NCBI RefSeq assembly: GCF_018143015.1
Contig: NC_054746.1
Coordinates: 26,302,464 to 26,366,463 of the forward strand
From: Lytechinus variegatus
Lineage: Eukaryota > Echinodermata > Echinoidea > Temnopleuroida > Toxopneustidae
Length of the DNA stretch: 64,000 nucleotides
Reading direction: 5' to 3'
Shown: positions 41,601 to 52,268 of the stretch, in pieces
Layout: the number at the start of each line of letters is the position of its first letter
Position numbering within the stretch: the stretch's first letter is position 1
The notes under the pieces: generated by a model
What the model saw: the letters and a program-made list of their open reading frames with translations, nothing else
What the model was told of the DNA's origin: nothing
The model's database searches: none
Program-made: the position numbers and the translations under genes

Positions 41601-44600
41601 CCTATGTTCTTTTCCATTTTCTTTCTCCCTTTTCCTACCACTTCTTCTTAATACTCTTTTTTTGGTCACTCCTTCTGACCTCATAAAGGGTGCTCAACCC
41701 CCAACTCTTGGTGTCATCTCCGTCATAAGTTAACTGAATATTCAAAACATTGAAGACTAAGATAGAATTTTCAAATATAATTAAAAATAGAATTTCAGAT
41801 AAAATGGTAACTCTGAAATGGTGAACTTTTGGACAGTGGTCACTGAAGCAGCTTGAATTTTACATCATTGGATAGGTTCTATTAACCAGCTGCATACCAG
41901 AAGCAGGTGGTTTCTGTACAAAGATTATGGAAGAACCGAATTTGGTAGTAAACTAACTGGTTTAAAAGTGGAATGTATTTGCATCTTACCAGTATGCTCT
42001 GATCATGTTTGTACTTGAGTTCATCTAAATGAAGATTTTTCTCATCAACTTCATCGTACATGGACTGGACCCTATTGACCAAGGAATAGTTGGTAAAACT
42101 CAGAGTCCGATGTCTGTCCATGATGCTTCTCAACATGTCATCATTAACTTCTAAATAATCTGTTAAAAAAATAGCAATTATGATAGTGATAATAATAGCA
42201 ACAACAACAATATTACGATCATAAGAATAATCTTTTATTTTCCAATGTTAATGAAACTGCTCTCCCAACAGGTGCTGCATATAAAGATCAATGGTATAAA
42301 GTATACTGTATTTTATTTACTTACATACTTGAACATTGTATTGTAAAATGTATTCAATGAAATGTATACTTGTATTTTTAGCTTTGTGATTCACATGCAA
42401 TTCAGTTTGTTAACTGCAATATGAGAATTTTAATAAATACCATTTATCTATCTATCTACATGTTATCATCCTTCCACAATCTAGATGCCGAGTGCCAGCT
42501 AAAATACAAAAGGTCTTGCTATTTATAAATCTAGACTTTGGTATGAATTGGCAGAGGGGGGGGGGTTAAACCTGCCCCCTTCAATTCACGAAGCGGGCTT
42601 TATACCTTAAAGTAATGACATTTGGAAGATTATTCTAATTTACTTGCATATTGTACTATTTGTGTACATTTTTATTTTATCATTTAAAAAATGAAATATT
42701 TAAGAAGGAAACAAAAAGGTGATGTCAGTTGTTTCTCACAATTGATGTGAAATTCCTTCTAGTAAATCATTTTAATAATTTTAGTGCATTTTCAATAGCA
42801 AAATAACACAGAGAAATATATTTAGCACATATAAGAAAATATACTTACTCTCTGGAATGTTGTCAAGTACTTTCATTAGGAATTCTTCAAACTTTTTGTA
42901 TTTCTTGATCTTTTCATTGAGCTTGTTATGTCTGTTATGCAAAGGAATAAAAGTAAGGTGTCAAAATATTGGTACTACTTGTGATATAAAACAACTTAAT
43001 AAGCTTTTCCCCAAACAGTATTTAAAATCTCCATTACGGCTTTATCATTGTACATTGTTTTGTGATGCAAAGCGCTTAGAGAAAGTTTGATAGGTGCTAT
43101 ATAAATATTGAATTATTATTATTATTATATGTCATCCATTACAAAAACATGCACACCTCTTTAGGTATATAAAGTCATTGCTGGTTGTTAAAGCCAAATC
43201 TAAATAAGAGAGCAAGTAGATACATCAGCTTTCTATCAAACTGCTTTATGCAGTACCTCACTTGTCCAAAAAAATTGAGATAATTAAGAATTCAATAAGC
43301 TGCTTTTCATTGTAAATATATCTTTCATGTAAAAATATGAATTTGTGTTTAGATCTCACTGCTGCCAACATGTAATGAAGCACACCACCACCAAGCAAAC
43401 TAAACAAGAGATAGGACTTTAATTTTAACCAAGTTTATGGAGGGAAAACGGTATGCACTCACCAACACCAGGGGGCCGTTTCATGAAAGTTGTCAGCACT
43501 GACAGATTGTGTTTCTCTGACAGATACCATACAATATGATAAATTTGTACAGCGCAGCCACTACATAAATATATTCTACTGCGCATAGCAACAGTCAGAG
43601 GCCAGTGCCTCTCAGCCAATCAAAACCAAGGATTTCACTGAAGTTGTCAGCACAGACAATCTATTCAGTGGTGACAGGTTTCATGACATACCCACAAGAT
43701 TACACCCCCAAATAAAAAAAACACCAGCAATAGTGTAATGCCCCCTATATCTTATACAGTACATAAATATCACTTTCAAATTGATCCTGCAAGTCAAGAA
43801 ATCTGGACGAATTAAACGGTCACTGGAGATTTTTGTGCTCTATATTACCCTACAAATGTTGAAATTTATTTTAAGGCCTAAAGAGATTGAGACAATTAAT
43901 ACTCAATCTCTGATAAAGTAACACACATGCATATAGGGACACATGGTCATTAGAGATGAAATTGCTCTTTCCTAATTTTCATGACAATGCTGACTATCTC
44001 TAATCACTAAATAAGGTTGGGTGTTATCATAAACAAAGACGGCAAACTTGAGATGACTACCTTGTTTTTAACTCTTCCAGCTGCTGAAGAAGTAGATCAT
44101 ATTCTGATTGTTTCTGTTCTTTGACTTTCAGTTCCTGCTGGTATTTATGGATTGCTCTTCTCCTCTTGGCCTCCGTCTCTGAGATGAATTTGTCAAACTT
44201 TTCCACTCTGTCTTTCATCTATGGATTACAAAAAAAATAGCAAATTGATGAGACTGATCAATTTTGCAGACATTTAAAAGGGTGACCCCAATGGTTTTTT
44301 CAGTTAGAAAATTAGAATTAAAAAGAAGGGGAAATAAAAGAGAGGAAAGGAAAAATAACATATAAAAAAGAGAGAGCTGGGTTTAGTAAACATACCATGC
44401 CTTCATTTATTTAATTAATAAAAGAATTTATGACTATTTACATACTCTTTCCTATACCCTCCCCCTCCTCCAAATAAAAATACCCTGATACATGACCCTG
44501 GTTTATCAACTTTTTATTTTGGTTCAATTTTACAGTGCTCAGTACAAACACATGAAAGCAATTTATAATCAGTTTCAAACCAGGGTGACTAATAATAATA

Positions 44601-47600
44601 ATAGCTGGATTTATACAGCACTTTTTTCCCCTGAGGATACAAAGTGCTTGCTATTATTACCCCGGCTTTAGGTCGAGCTACCATCACCGGCGCTCAGTGC
44701 ATGCAAGGAATTAATCCTGCCGGGTACCCATTCACCTCACCTGGGTCGAATGCAACACATTGTGGATAGATTTCTTGCTGAAGGAAAACACGCCATGGCT
44801 AGGATTCGAACCCACGACACTCTGTTTGAAAGGGGAGAGTCAGAACCACTAGATCACGACGCACCCAAAAGGTTTGAAACAAATTTGATTTTGAACGACC
44901 AAATAACATTTTGGAGAAAATTTCTAAAACTGTAGGTCTTCAGGTGTTTCACAAATATTCAAAGTGTGACTCAAAATCCTCTTAAATGCACACAAGATAT
45001 TAAACATGCTACCTCAATGATGAATATGCAGTTGTGCACTTTGTCAGTGACATGTTATGTACCATGTGTAACAGGGAAATTATTTGAAATTTTTAGTCAG
45101 GCTTAATTTGTTGTAAAATAACCCGGGGGGGGGGGGCACTTCCATTGATGAGTGGATACCACGCGCGACCAAGGGGTCTCGAAAAGCACCCTTAACACGT
45201 ATTTTCTATAGTCTGAAAATGCACCCCTTAACAAGTATTGGCGTGTAAAACCCTAACCTTAACAAGTATTAGAAACAAAACGATACTATTGGCAAGTTTT
45301 CCCTGAATTGCACCCCTAAACAAGTACAGTGATATTTTAATTGTTATGTCACAGACAGTCATCGGTTTACCTTTATCTACATCATCATTAGTACAGCCCC
45401 ACCTCCCACACCTCGCGCAAAGCGTACTCTAAACACGTAGTGTTGACTCTTGGGGCAAAAAGTACATCCTTTATAAAACATTTTAGTCTAAATTTTTAAT
45501 ACCATCGCAAATTCGACCCTAAACACGTAGCTTTCCGAGCCAAAATAGACGCCCTTTATCATTATTTTAGTGTTTTTGACACCCTTGATATGTTACGTAG
45601 GTAATGTGCCCTATCTTGAAAAAGACCTCCTTTTTACATGTTTTTTTGGTCGCGCATGGTATCCACTCGTCAATGTAAGTGGCCCCCCGGGGAAACAACC
45701 CCCTTTTTCTTACAAATACCGGTATTCATGCTTCCTAGAAGTCAGGGAAGACAATACACTAATAACAATTAATGTGTGGTTTTCTGATAATTAAAACTAG
45801 GTTTGACCCTAGACTATTAAACCACAATTATATGGGATACTGGCTTCATAATACTTCTTCCATATTCTTGGAATTATTATGTACCAATAACCCAAATCAT
45901 TAAAATTCATTAGTATATTTTTTCTTATTTTTTTCATATTCTTTCCATTTCATGACTCAATTTTTTTGCGGCAGGTTAAGAACAGTTTTTATTCGATGAA
46001 TAAGTTGACAATTGGCACTCCATAAAAGTGTGGTCTGAGATAACCCAGGTATACTCACCAACTGTTGCTTTTTCTGTAGATCTACCCTTTTCTTCTCGCA
46101 CTCTTCCATTCGCTTCTGGAACTGGATGCGTTTTGTCCGGAGTTCTTGCGTGACATCATCGACCTCTACTTCTCGTTTAAGGAGTAGAGTTTTCTGCAGA
46201 GTGTTGAGTCCAGTCTCTATGAGTTTGCCTGCAGACTGTTAATACCAAGAATAGTAGTTACAAATATTATTTTTATTGTAGAAACATATAAGAAAACACT
46301 ACCTGAAAATAACTAAAACATAATTTAGGGTGTTTTGCACAGAAACACATCAACTCATTTGATGTTCTTGTTTAATGTGGAGTGCTTTGTTAAGTGTGCC
46401 AGTCTCCATAAGCTTGCCCGCATACTGTTTAAGCACCAAGAGGCACAAGGTTAGACAAATAAGACCCCCTCCCTCCATCACTTGTGATTTTACAAAAGAA
46501 CCTTAAAGGAGAATGAAACCATTGGAACAAGATAGCTTGTGTGAAAACAGAAAAATCAAAGAAACAGATCAACAAAAGTTTGAGAAAAATCGGACAATAA
46601 ATGAGAAAGTTATGAGTATTTAAATATTGCAATCTCTAATGCTATGGAGATCCTCCCATTGGCAATGCGACAAGGATGATGTCACTGATGAACAACTCTC
46701 CCCATTACTTTAGTATATATTTCACTTGAATTGCCTCTTTTATCACATCTATCCATAGATCATGTGTTCTTTCTACATGAGGGCATGTAATACATATTTT
46801 TTTTAAATACATCATGGATAAAGAGTTTGTATCATCATAAGAAAAAGCAAAAAGAGACATTTTGAGGGTATTTTATAGTCCACCAAAAGGAAAGTTGTTC
46901 ATCAGTGACATCACACATCCTTGTCGCATTGCCAATGGGAGGATCTCCATAGCATTAGTGATTGCAATATTTAAATGCTCATGACTTTCTCATTTATTGT
47001 CCGATTTTTCTCAAACTTTCTTTATTCTTATTCTTTGATTTTTCTGTTTCTACACAAGCCTATTTGTTCCAAAGGTTTCATTCCCCTTTAACCTGTTTGA
47101 TGTGTCATTTAAACCAACAAATCAAATAACTTTTAATATGGATGTTATGTCATAAATGCCCTTTTTTGTGTAAGCCTATAAACTAAAGTGTACTCACCTC
47201 TTTCACAATTGGATATCTGTTGACATTGTCATCTTCTTCATCACTGAAAAAGAAAAGATGAGTAAAATATGCTAATTAATATTAATAATAACTGAATAGA
47301 ACGTGATATGAACTTCATGAACTATATTAGCTCTGATAATGACAATCTGAGTAATTTTATCAGAAGAATCAGAAAGTTGATAAAACTTCTGATACTACAA
47401 TATTAAAACATCAACTTCTGTCTGTTTTTATTCAAAATGTTTTAAGCGTTTCATAACAATTTATAATTATCTCAGCTGGATTGAAATCAACAAAATATAG
47501 AACATGTCACTTAACTATTCTGAATACATATATTTACAGTCTGACAATAATTTACATTAGAGCTTCATTTTTCTGTCTAGATCCAAACAATAATTATTAA

Positions 47601-48420
47601 CACTTGCATTAACACAATACATTGGGCAAATTTTAGTGAAAAATCATCTACAAAAGTTTCACAACCAGGATTAAAATAGAGAAAAAAAAACAGAAGAGAG
47701 AAAGTTGAAATATATCATTTTCTGAATATTATGTCAAAATCTATCACAAAATTTTATTTTTGTACATTTTTCTCTTGCTTCACACACTCCCAATTTTTTT
47801 TATAAACTTTGTGTGATTCACCATGTCTTGTCTCCTAGCTAGTTTGTTTTGTTCATTATGCAACTGATAGTGCACCAGCTTTGCAAGACAAAGTAAATCA
47901 GGTAATGGTAGTATTTTCAAATTTTTGTTAAATCTATTTTGCTATAATTTTTTAACATTGGCTCAGATTTTCAATTTGAAATATCCAAGGACAAATTTTC
48001 AATTTGGGATTTAAATTCTTTAACATTTTTAACTAAATAATTATATATATAATAATAATGTGAACATGATTTAATGTGGCCTAGCTATATTATTTTATTA
48101 AGAAAAATCTAATATTGGATTTTATAATACTCCATGAAGAAAATCATGAAATAGTACCAAACTTTCAGATCACATCAATCATAATGCTAGCTAGAACTTA
48201 TATATTACGTTTATTCCACTTTTAAGTAATCACTGAACTGATAATCAATTTATCGTTAACATCAAGACTTCATTATTATGATGACGAGTATGTTCACCGG
48301 ACGGGACGTCAACTCACATAAGACTTACCCTCGCTCTCCTAGCTGCGTGACAAAAACACTTTGTTTCTGGGGCTCAAGTTCTAATTTATAAGGGAAACTC
48401 GTCGCTTCGGAGGCTGCCAT
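38580..48420 (-). CDS. DUF4200-type coiled-coil ciliary protein, CCDC42/CFAP73-like, 9 exons, 355 aa
   Basis: Exons, 5' to 3' on the minus strand: 48329-48420, 47198-47243, 46059-46235, 44061-44218, 42849-42931, 41990-42159, 40312-40422, 39500-39616, 38580-38693. All introns are GT-AG; 1068 nt in frame from ATG (48420) to TGA (38580). After a short acidic N-terminus, nearly all of residues 47-285 is Glu/Lys-rich predicted coiled coil. Marks of the family are RxxFQKRMEECEKKR, KFDKFISETEAKRRRA, KKFEEFLMKVLDNIPE and, late, LGRIKMAINNL. CFAP73 (MIA2) helps regulate inner dynein arms in motile cilia, and CCDC42 is needed in sperm tail and manchette formation. KKFEEFLMKVL also recalls CCDC197, so orthology is not settled and no symbol is given. 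The C-terminal tail is basic (SGKRERSRTKLERT). Convergent with CATSPER1. Confidence 0.85.
39500..39616 (-). CDS. DUF4200 gene, exon 8
   Basis: Acceptor ATTCTAG, donor CATG/GTAAAA. Encodes LGRIKMAINNLVEKC, the late conserved block of the family. Confidence 0.88.
39690..40000. repeat. Degenerate (GATGAT)n-type simple repeat
   Basis: Long run of GATGATGATGGTG-like triplets in intron 7 of the minus-strand gene. A His-rich antisense ORF here is a by-product. Confidence 0.8.
40312..40422 (-). CDS. DUF4200 gene, exon 7
   Basis: Acceptor TGATCAG, donor ACCAG/GTCAGT. Coiled coil (VINKDLAEMQHLQEERID). Confidence 0.88.
41990..42159 (-). CDS. DUF4200 gene, exon 6
   Basis: Acceptor TTTAACAG, donor TACTG/GTAAGA. 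Encodes DDMLRSIMDRHRTLSFTN and further coil. Confidence 0.9.
42849..42931 (-). CDS. DUF4200 gene, exon 5
   Basis: Acceptor ATAACAG, donor GAGA/GTAAGT. Encodes KKYKKFEEFLMKVLDNIPE. Confidence 0.9.
43066..43129 (+). mobile_element. SINE/LINE 3' tail fragment
   Basis: AAGCGCTTAGAGAAAG, GTGCTATATAAAT, then (TTA)n: a typical non-LTR retroposon tail ending in a trinucleotide run. Confidence 0.6.
43471..43693. mobile_element. Short palindromic element with CAGCCAATCA core
   Basis: Starts GGGGGCCGTTTCATGAAAG and closes near GGTTTCATGACATACCC. Arms hold TTGTCAGCACTGACA and TTGTCAGCACAGACA, and the core CAGCCAATCAAAACCAAGG is at 43613. Confidence 0.75.
44061..44218 (-). CDS. DUF4200 gene, exon 4
   Basis: Acceptor ATCCATAG, donor ACAAG/GTAGTC. 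Encodes RVEKFDKFISETEAKRRRA, the clearest family signature. Confidence 0.92.
44590..44866 (-). mobile_element. tRNA-derived SINE
   Basis: Minus-strand head has an A-box-like TGATCTAGTGG and a B box GGGTTCGAATCC, then a body and a tail of TATAAATCCAGC followed by (TAT)n. It lies in the intron between exons 3 and 4. A truncated relative is at 16780-16920. Confidence 0.82.
45124..45692. mobile_element. Non-autonomous inverted-repeat DNA element (MITE, copy B, 569 bp)
   Basis: Ends are the same inverted sequence as copy A (GAGTGGATACCACGCGCGACC, first 20 bases matched, and its complement). Flanks AAATAACC and AAACAACC agree at 7 of 8 bases, a decayed 8-bp target duplication. Intron between exons 3 and 4. 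Confidence 0.82.
46059..46235 (-). CDS. DUF4200 gene, exon 3
   Basis: Acceptor TTAACAG, donor GTTG/GTGAGT. Start of the coiled coil (LNTLQKTLLLKREVEVDD). Confidence 0.92.
46503..47091. mobile_element. Palindromic MITE (589 bp), TTAAAGG ends
   Basis: TTAAAGGAGAATGAAACC opens it and the near-perfect complement closes it. The arms match over most of their length (TCCTCCCATTGGCAATGCGA at 46651 and its complement near 46936). The best preserved palindrome of this family here. Confidence 0.9.
47198..47243 (-). CDS. DUF4200 gene, exon 2 (46 nt)
   Basis: Acceptor CTTTTTCAG, donor AGAG/GTGAGT. Encodes DEEDDNVNRYPIVKE. Confidence 0.85.
48329..48420 (-). CDS. DUF4200 gene, exon 1
   Basis: ATG in an AAAATGGCA context, 30 codons plus 2 nt, donor GAGG/GTAAGT. 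Encodes MAASEATSFPYKLELEP. Confidence 0.85.
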
Positions 48421-48668
48421 TTTTGTTGATTTCTCAGGCTACCCTCATGCAACTAAATTCCGTAGTTTCAGTGAGCTTCGTTCTAACGCATATTTACTCG
48501 CATGGAGATTTACAGCGACAGTCTATATGCATATCATTGTATGCATGTAGTACCTGTTCGCCTGAATCAATTACGTATGCAAATGAATTGTCGCCAAGGG
48601 GACATACAACGCTGTGCGTCACCGATAGAGGGAGACGTGCAATATGGTAACAACATAATCTAGTTGAG

Positions 48669-48752
48669 GTGCCGTGGCAGGGTGGTCTGGCACTTGACGG
48701 GCACTTGACATGACATATGAAAGTCGCCGGTCCGATTCCCGGCAACGGCACA
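48669..48752 (+). mobile_element. tRNA-like sequence, probable SINE head
   Basis: GTGCCGT at the start pairs with ACGGCAC at the end like an acceptor stem. A weak A box (TGGCAGGGTGG) and a B-box-like GGTCCGATTCC follow in order. The anticodon region is too long and irregular for a working tRNA. Confidence 0.6.
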
Positions 48753-49072
48753 GCTCACCGACTGCTCTTAAAAGATACTTTAAACATTCTAGGTCAAAAT
48801 GTGTATGTACCGTTAAAAAGAAGAAATGCCGTGACTTTGACATCGATTTGACTCAAATTATGAGTGATTATGATTATCTCTTTTAAAATATTACTAACTA
48901 TATCATATTTCAAGCAGGATATGCCGATGAAAAGTTTATTTCGTCAATGAAAATATACATAATTGGCAAAGTGGAAAATTAGTTGTCACTTTGACTGAAT
49001 GACAACTTTAGGGGGGTAGAAAATAATTAAATACTCATTAATTTACTTATTCATTTATGAGAGGAGCACACA

Positions 49073-49290
49073 GCGTACCTAAGGGGACTGCCCCCCCCCC
49101 TGACGAGCCACAAGTGGCCCCTCCTTTGTACTTGAAGACCTTATTTTTTTGTTTTCTCTTTTTTTTGGGCTTGTCAATTTTTTTCTGGTGTGAAATTTCC
49201 TTTACTTAATTGCGGTTAAAGAATTTTTTTTTTTTGCTTGTCAAATTTTTTGGCGGACGAATTCCCCCTTTGGAATCCTAGGTACGCCAC
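49073..49290. mobile_element. Inverted-repeat element, GCGTACCTA ends
   Basis: GCGTACCTAAGGG opens and CCTAGGTACGCC closes it. It contains a C-run with TGACGAG and two T-run/GCTTGTCAA phrases. Related to the fragment at 11954. Confidence 0.6.
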
Positions 49291-49799
49291 AGGGGAGTCA
49301 TCATATTCAATAAGGTTGTCTTCTGAAAATGAATAAAGTGGCATCACAGACCACGATAAAAAAATTTCCCCAATGTGAGAATACCACATAAAACAGCGGA
49401 CTTGAATTAATGAAGCCAGAAAGGGTTTGTCTAAACAGTAGAAATACATATTACTGATATTACTCAAGTAAGTGAAAAAGAATAGCTTGCAGAATGAAAA
49501 GGTTTGATTAATCTTTGAAGTATTTTAAAGTATGGTGCAACATTCGAACAACTTGAAATTCACCTAACTTTCTCGTTGATATATAGAATCATATCATAAT
49601 AACGGCATTGATTTGACGAAACAAAAGGACCTCAATACAAGTCACTATTTATAAGTTTCCCTTGAAGCATTGAACATATTGTGTACCCTGGACTTATTAA
49701 ACCCATCAATCTTCTAAAAAAGGGTGTCAGGATAACCACATCCCTCCGCTAAAAAACAACAACAAAGCGGAAAAAAGCATCAATACTGAAGCAAAAACA

Positions 49800-50310
49800 T
49801 TCGGAGCTGCCCGATTTGGCCACCTAAACCTAAGTCGGCGCCTGTCTTGAAGCACAATCTGCATTCTCTGGTTCGAAATCGACACGCGGCCGATCAAGAA
49901 TAATCGGAGCTTTTAACCGGCGCCGATCAGCGCCACCTAAATCTAAGTCGGCGCCGGTCAAGAAGAAACTGGCACCGATGAAAACTATTTAAAGCCTCTT
50001 GATTCTAACATCGGCGCGGCACGGGCATATAGGTGAATACTCATTGGACAACACTGGCGCCGGTTAAAACTAATTGGCGCCTAATGATGTCAACGCCAGT
50101 GACCAGTGCGCCGCATCGGCGCGATTGATTTCAACACCGGCGCCGGTCAAACCCAATCGACGCCTATTTTTTCCAGAATCGGTGCATATGAAAACTGATT
50201 ATCGCCTCATGTTTCTAACACCGGAGCCCGGCACCGGAGTAGGTGAGAATTAATCGGTGCCACTAATCGCGGCTGCGGCGACTTGATTCCACCATTAGAG
50301 GCGCGGATCA
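49800..50310. repeat. Degenerate GC-rich minisatellite, GGCGCCGGT motif
   Basis: Between 50000 and 50270, units of about 40-46 bp can be laid out, each with a GGCGCC- or CGGCGC-type block, an AAAACTAATCGG-like block and a TTCTAAC-like end. It stands out in GC content from both sides. Confidence 0.65.
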
Positions 50311-50596
50311 AGGGGGGGGGGTCAGGGGGCAGGGGCACATGGCAAAATTCTTCTGACGGGTATACCACGTATAACATGATTTTTTAAACCGGCACAGAGT
50401 TGAATTGTAGGCTGTACCGGTTAGAAGTTGGTTTGTAAGTGTGCCATGATTAGAAATAGTGACGGAGTTAAACTCGATTGGTGGATACCCCTCCTAAACC
50501 TTCTCTGAATTCAATGTTCTCTTTTTTTCTGCTCATCTGTCAGATCTTTTATCGATTTAATATATTATATTTTGCCTCAGGATATATATTGTCGCG

Positions 50597-50633
50597 GCGC
50601 ACAACTTCACGATCGGTTTGCGATCCGATTTTG
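50597..50633 (+). repeat. 37-bp inverted repeat, left arm
   Basis: Holds GATCGGTTTGCGATCCGA; complementary to 52232-52268 with one mismatch. Confidence 0.9.
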
Positions 50634-50670
50634 CATGGAATGTAAAAAAAATACCTTGTATAAGCCGATG

Positions 50671-50909
50671 CACAGCAAAAACCGTGGCGTTAACCGGTGT
50701 ACATAGGGGACCACACCAGTTATTTTACACTGGTGTTAAATTGGTGGTGTTAGTTTTACACCTATAGGTATTATTACAACACCTTTGGTTGTTACATTTA
50801 CACTCTTTGGTGTTATGTTCAATCTCTAGGGTGTAATTTTAACACCTCAGGATGTGGTCCTCTATTAACACCAATTGGTGTCAGTTTTAACACCACAGTT
50901 TTTACAGTG
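50671..50909. mobile_element. MITE with GGTGTTA/TAACACC motifs (239 bp)
   Basis: Termini CACAGCAAAAACCGTGGCG and the complement of CACCACAGTTTTTACAGTG are inverted repeats. Inside are many GGTGTNA and TAACACC phrases plus GGGGACCACA versus TGTGGTCCTC. Confidence 0.75.
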
Positions 50910-51064
50910 TGGCTTCCTATAAGTAACTGATTACAAAGTTATGAAAACACATATTAAGTAACATCTACAAACTGCTTTAAACAAGTTTCGAGCACAAAAT
51001 TAACAAGATATAATCGTAAAAAGAGAAGAAAAAAAAGAAAAGAGAGAATAATAACTGAATTGCA

Positions 51065-51250
51065 CTCTAAAAAAGGTTTACCGAGTATTGGGTAAAATGG
51101 GAGAATGCATGTTGGTTTGGTAAAAAGATACCCAATGTTGCGTTGAAATAGCTCAATGTGGGGTAAAGAATACTCAGCAAACAACCATAATTATGATTCC
51201 TTTATACCCAATAATGGGTAAAACTTAACATGATGGACAATAGTGTTGGC
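51065..51250. mobile_element. Probable MITE remnant, CACTCTAAAAAAGG start
   Basis: Starts like other CACTGTAAAAA-type elements and holds TATTGGGTAAAATGGG and, inverted, ATACCCAATAATGGGTAAA. The right end is unclear. Confidence 0.4.
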
Positions 51251-51544
51251 AGGAAAAATTGTGAACATGGCAACAGTGATACAATTATGTTCATACATAT
51301 TGATGTGTAATTTCAAAATTAAGAAAGAATGATAAACATTGAAGTTAATGGGTGTGGACATTTTAAAATAATTTGTTGCTTCAGATTCAATACCCTTTTA
51401 AAATCTAAAAATATCCTAATCGACCACAGTCAATACGAAGGAGACAAATTTTTTTCAAGTTAACCGTTGCCATAATGCTAATAAAATAATATGAATTTTT
51501 GTTGGAATACTTAAAATGCGAGAGAGCGTTTTGAATTTTTGGAT

Positions 51545-52195
51545 TTTTTTATTTTTGGGGGCTGGAATGATCGCTAGTGCCCAAAGTGAGGGCCTCAACG
51601 GATATGTGTTTTCATAACTTTGTAACCAGTTTACCGGCTTACATGGGCTAACAAGGTATTGTTAAATATTTTTTTCCTTCTAATACTTGTAACAATGATG
51701 TCAATCAATCAATCAATCAATCAGTCAATCAATCAATCAATCGATCGATCAAGCAATCAATCAATCAATCAATTAATCACTGCGATTCGAAATTGCATTT
51801 ACTTTTATTCCTACAATGAGGCTCGCATTAAACTGAAATTGTCATTTTATTATTCATACCACAATTTGGAATTTTTATCTTTGAGATGTTTAGGGCTGGA
51901 ATGATCACTATAGTGCCCAAAGTGAGGGCCTCAATGGATATGTGTTTTCATAACTTTGTAACCAGTTAATTAGGACGCCATCGGCTTACATGGGCTAATA
52001 AGGTATTTTTAAACATTTTTTTTCCTTCTAATACTTGTACCAATGATGTCAATCAATCAACCAATCAATCAATCACTGAGATTTGAAATTGCACTAACTT
52101 GTAACTTTGATTTTATTCCTACAAGGAGGCTCGCATTAAACTGAAATTTTTATTGTATTATTCATACCACTATTTGGATTTTTTATCTTTAAGAT
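51545..52195 (+). repeat. Tandem repeat, two ~320-bp units and a partial third
   Basis: GGCTGGAATGATC, GCCCAAAGTGAGGGCCTCAA and a (TCAA)n tract recur in order near 51559 and 51895; a third GGGCAGGAATGATC is at 52200. The (TCAA)n tract is longer in copy 1 (51700-51776). Confidence 0.85.
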
Positions 52196-52231
52196 TTTAA
52201 GGGCAGGAATGATCGTTATCATAGATTTTTC

Positions 52232-52268
52232 CAAATTCGGATCGCAAACCGATCGTGAAGTTGTGCGC
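52232..52268 (-). repeat. 37-bp inverted repeat, right arm
   Basis: Complement of 50597-50633 with one mismatch. Confidence 0.9.

Noticed and set aside
48669..48752. Functional tRNA gene
   Set aside because: The acceptor ends pair, but the D and anticodon arms do not form a normal tRNA, so a SINE head is more likely.
51695..51780. Direct-repeat array resembling a CRISPR
   Set aside because: It is a plain (TCAA)n microsatellite without spacers, in a eukaryotic genome.
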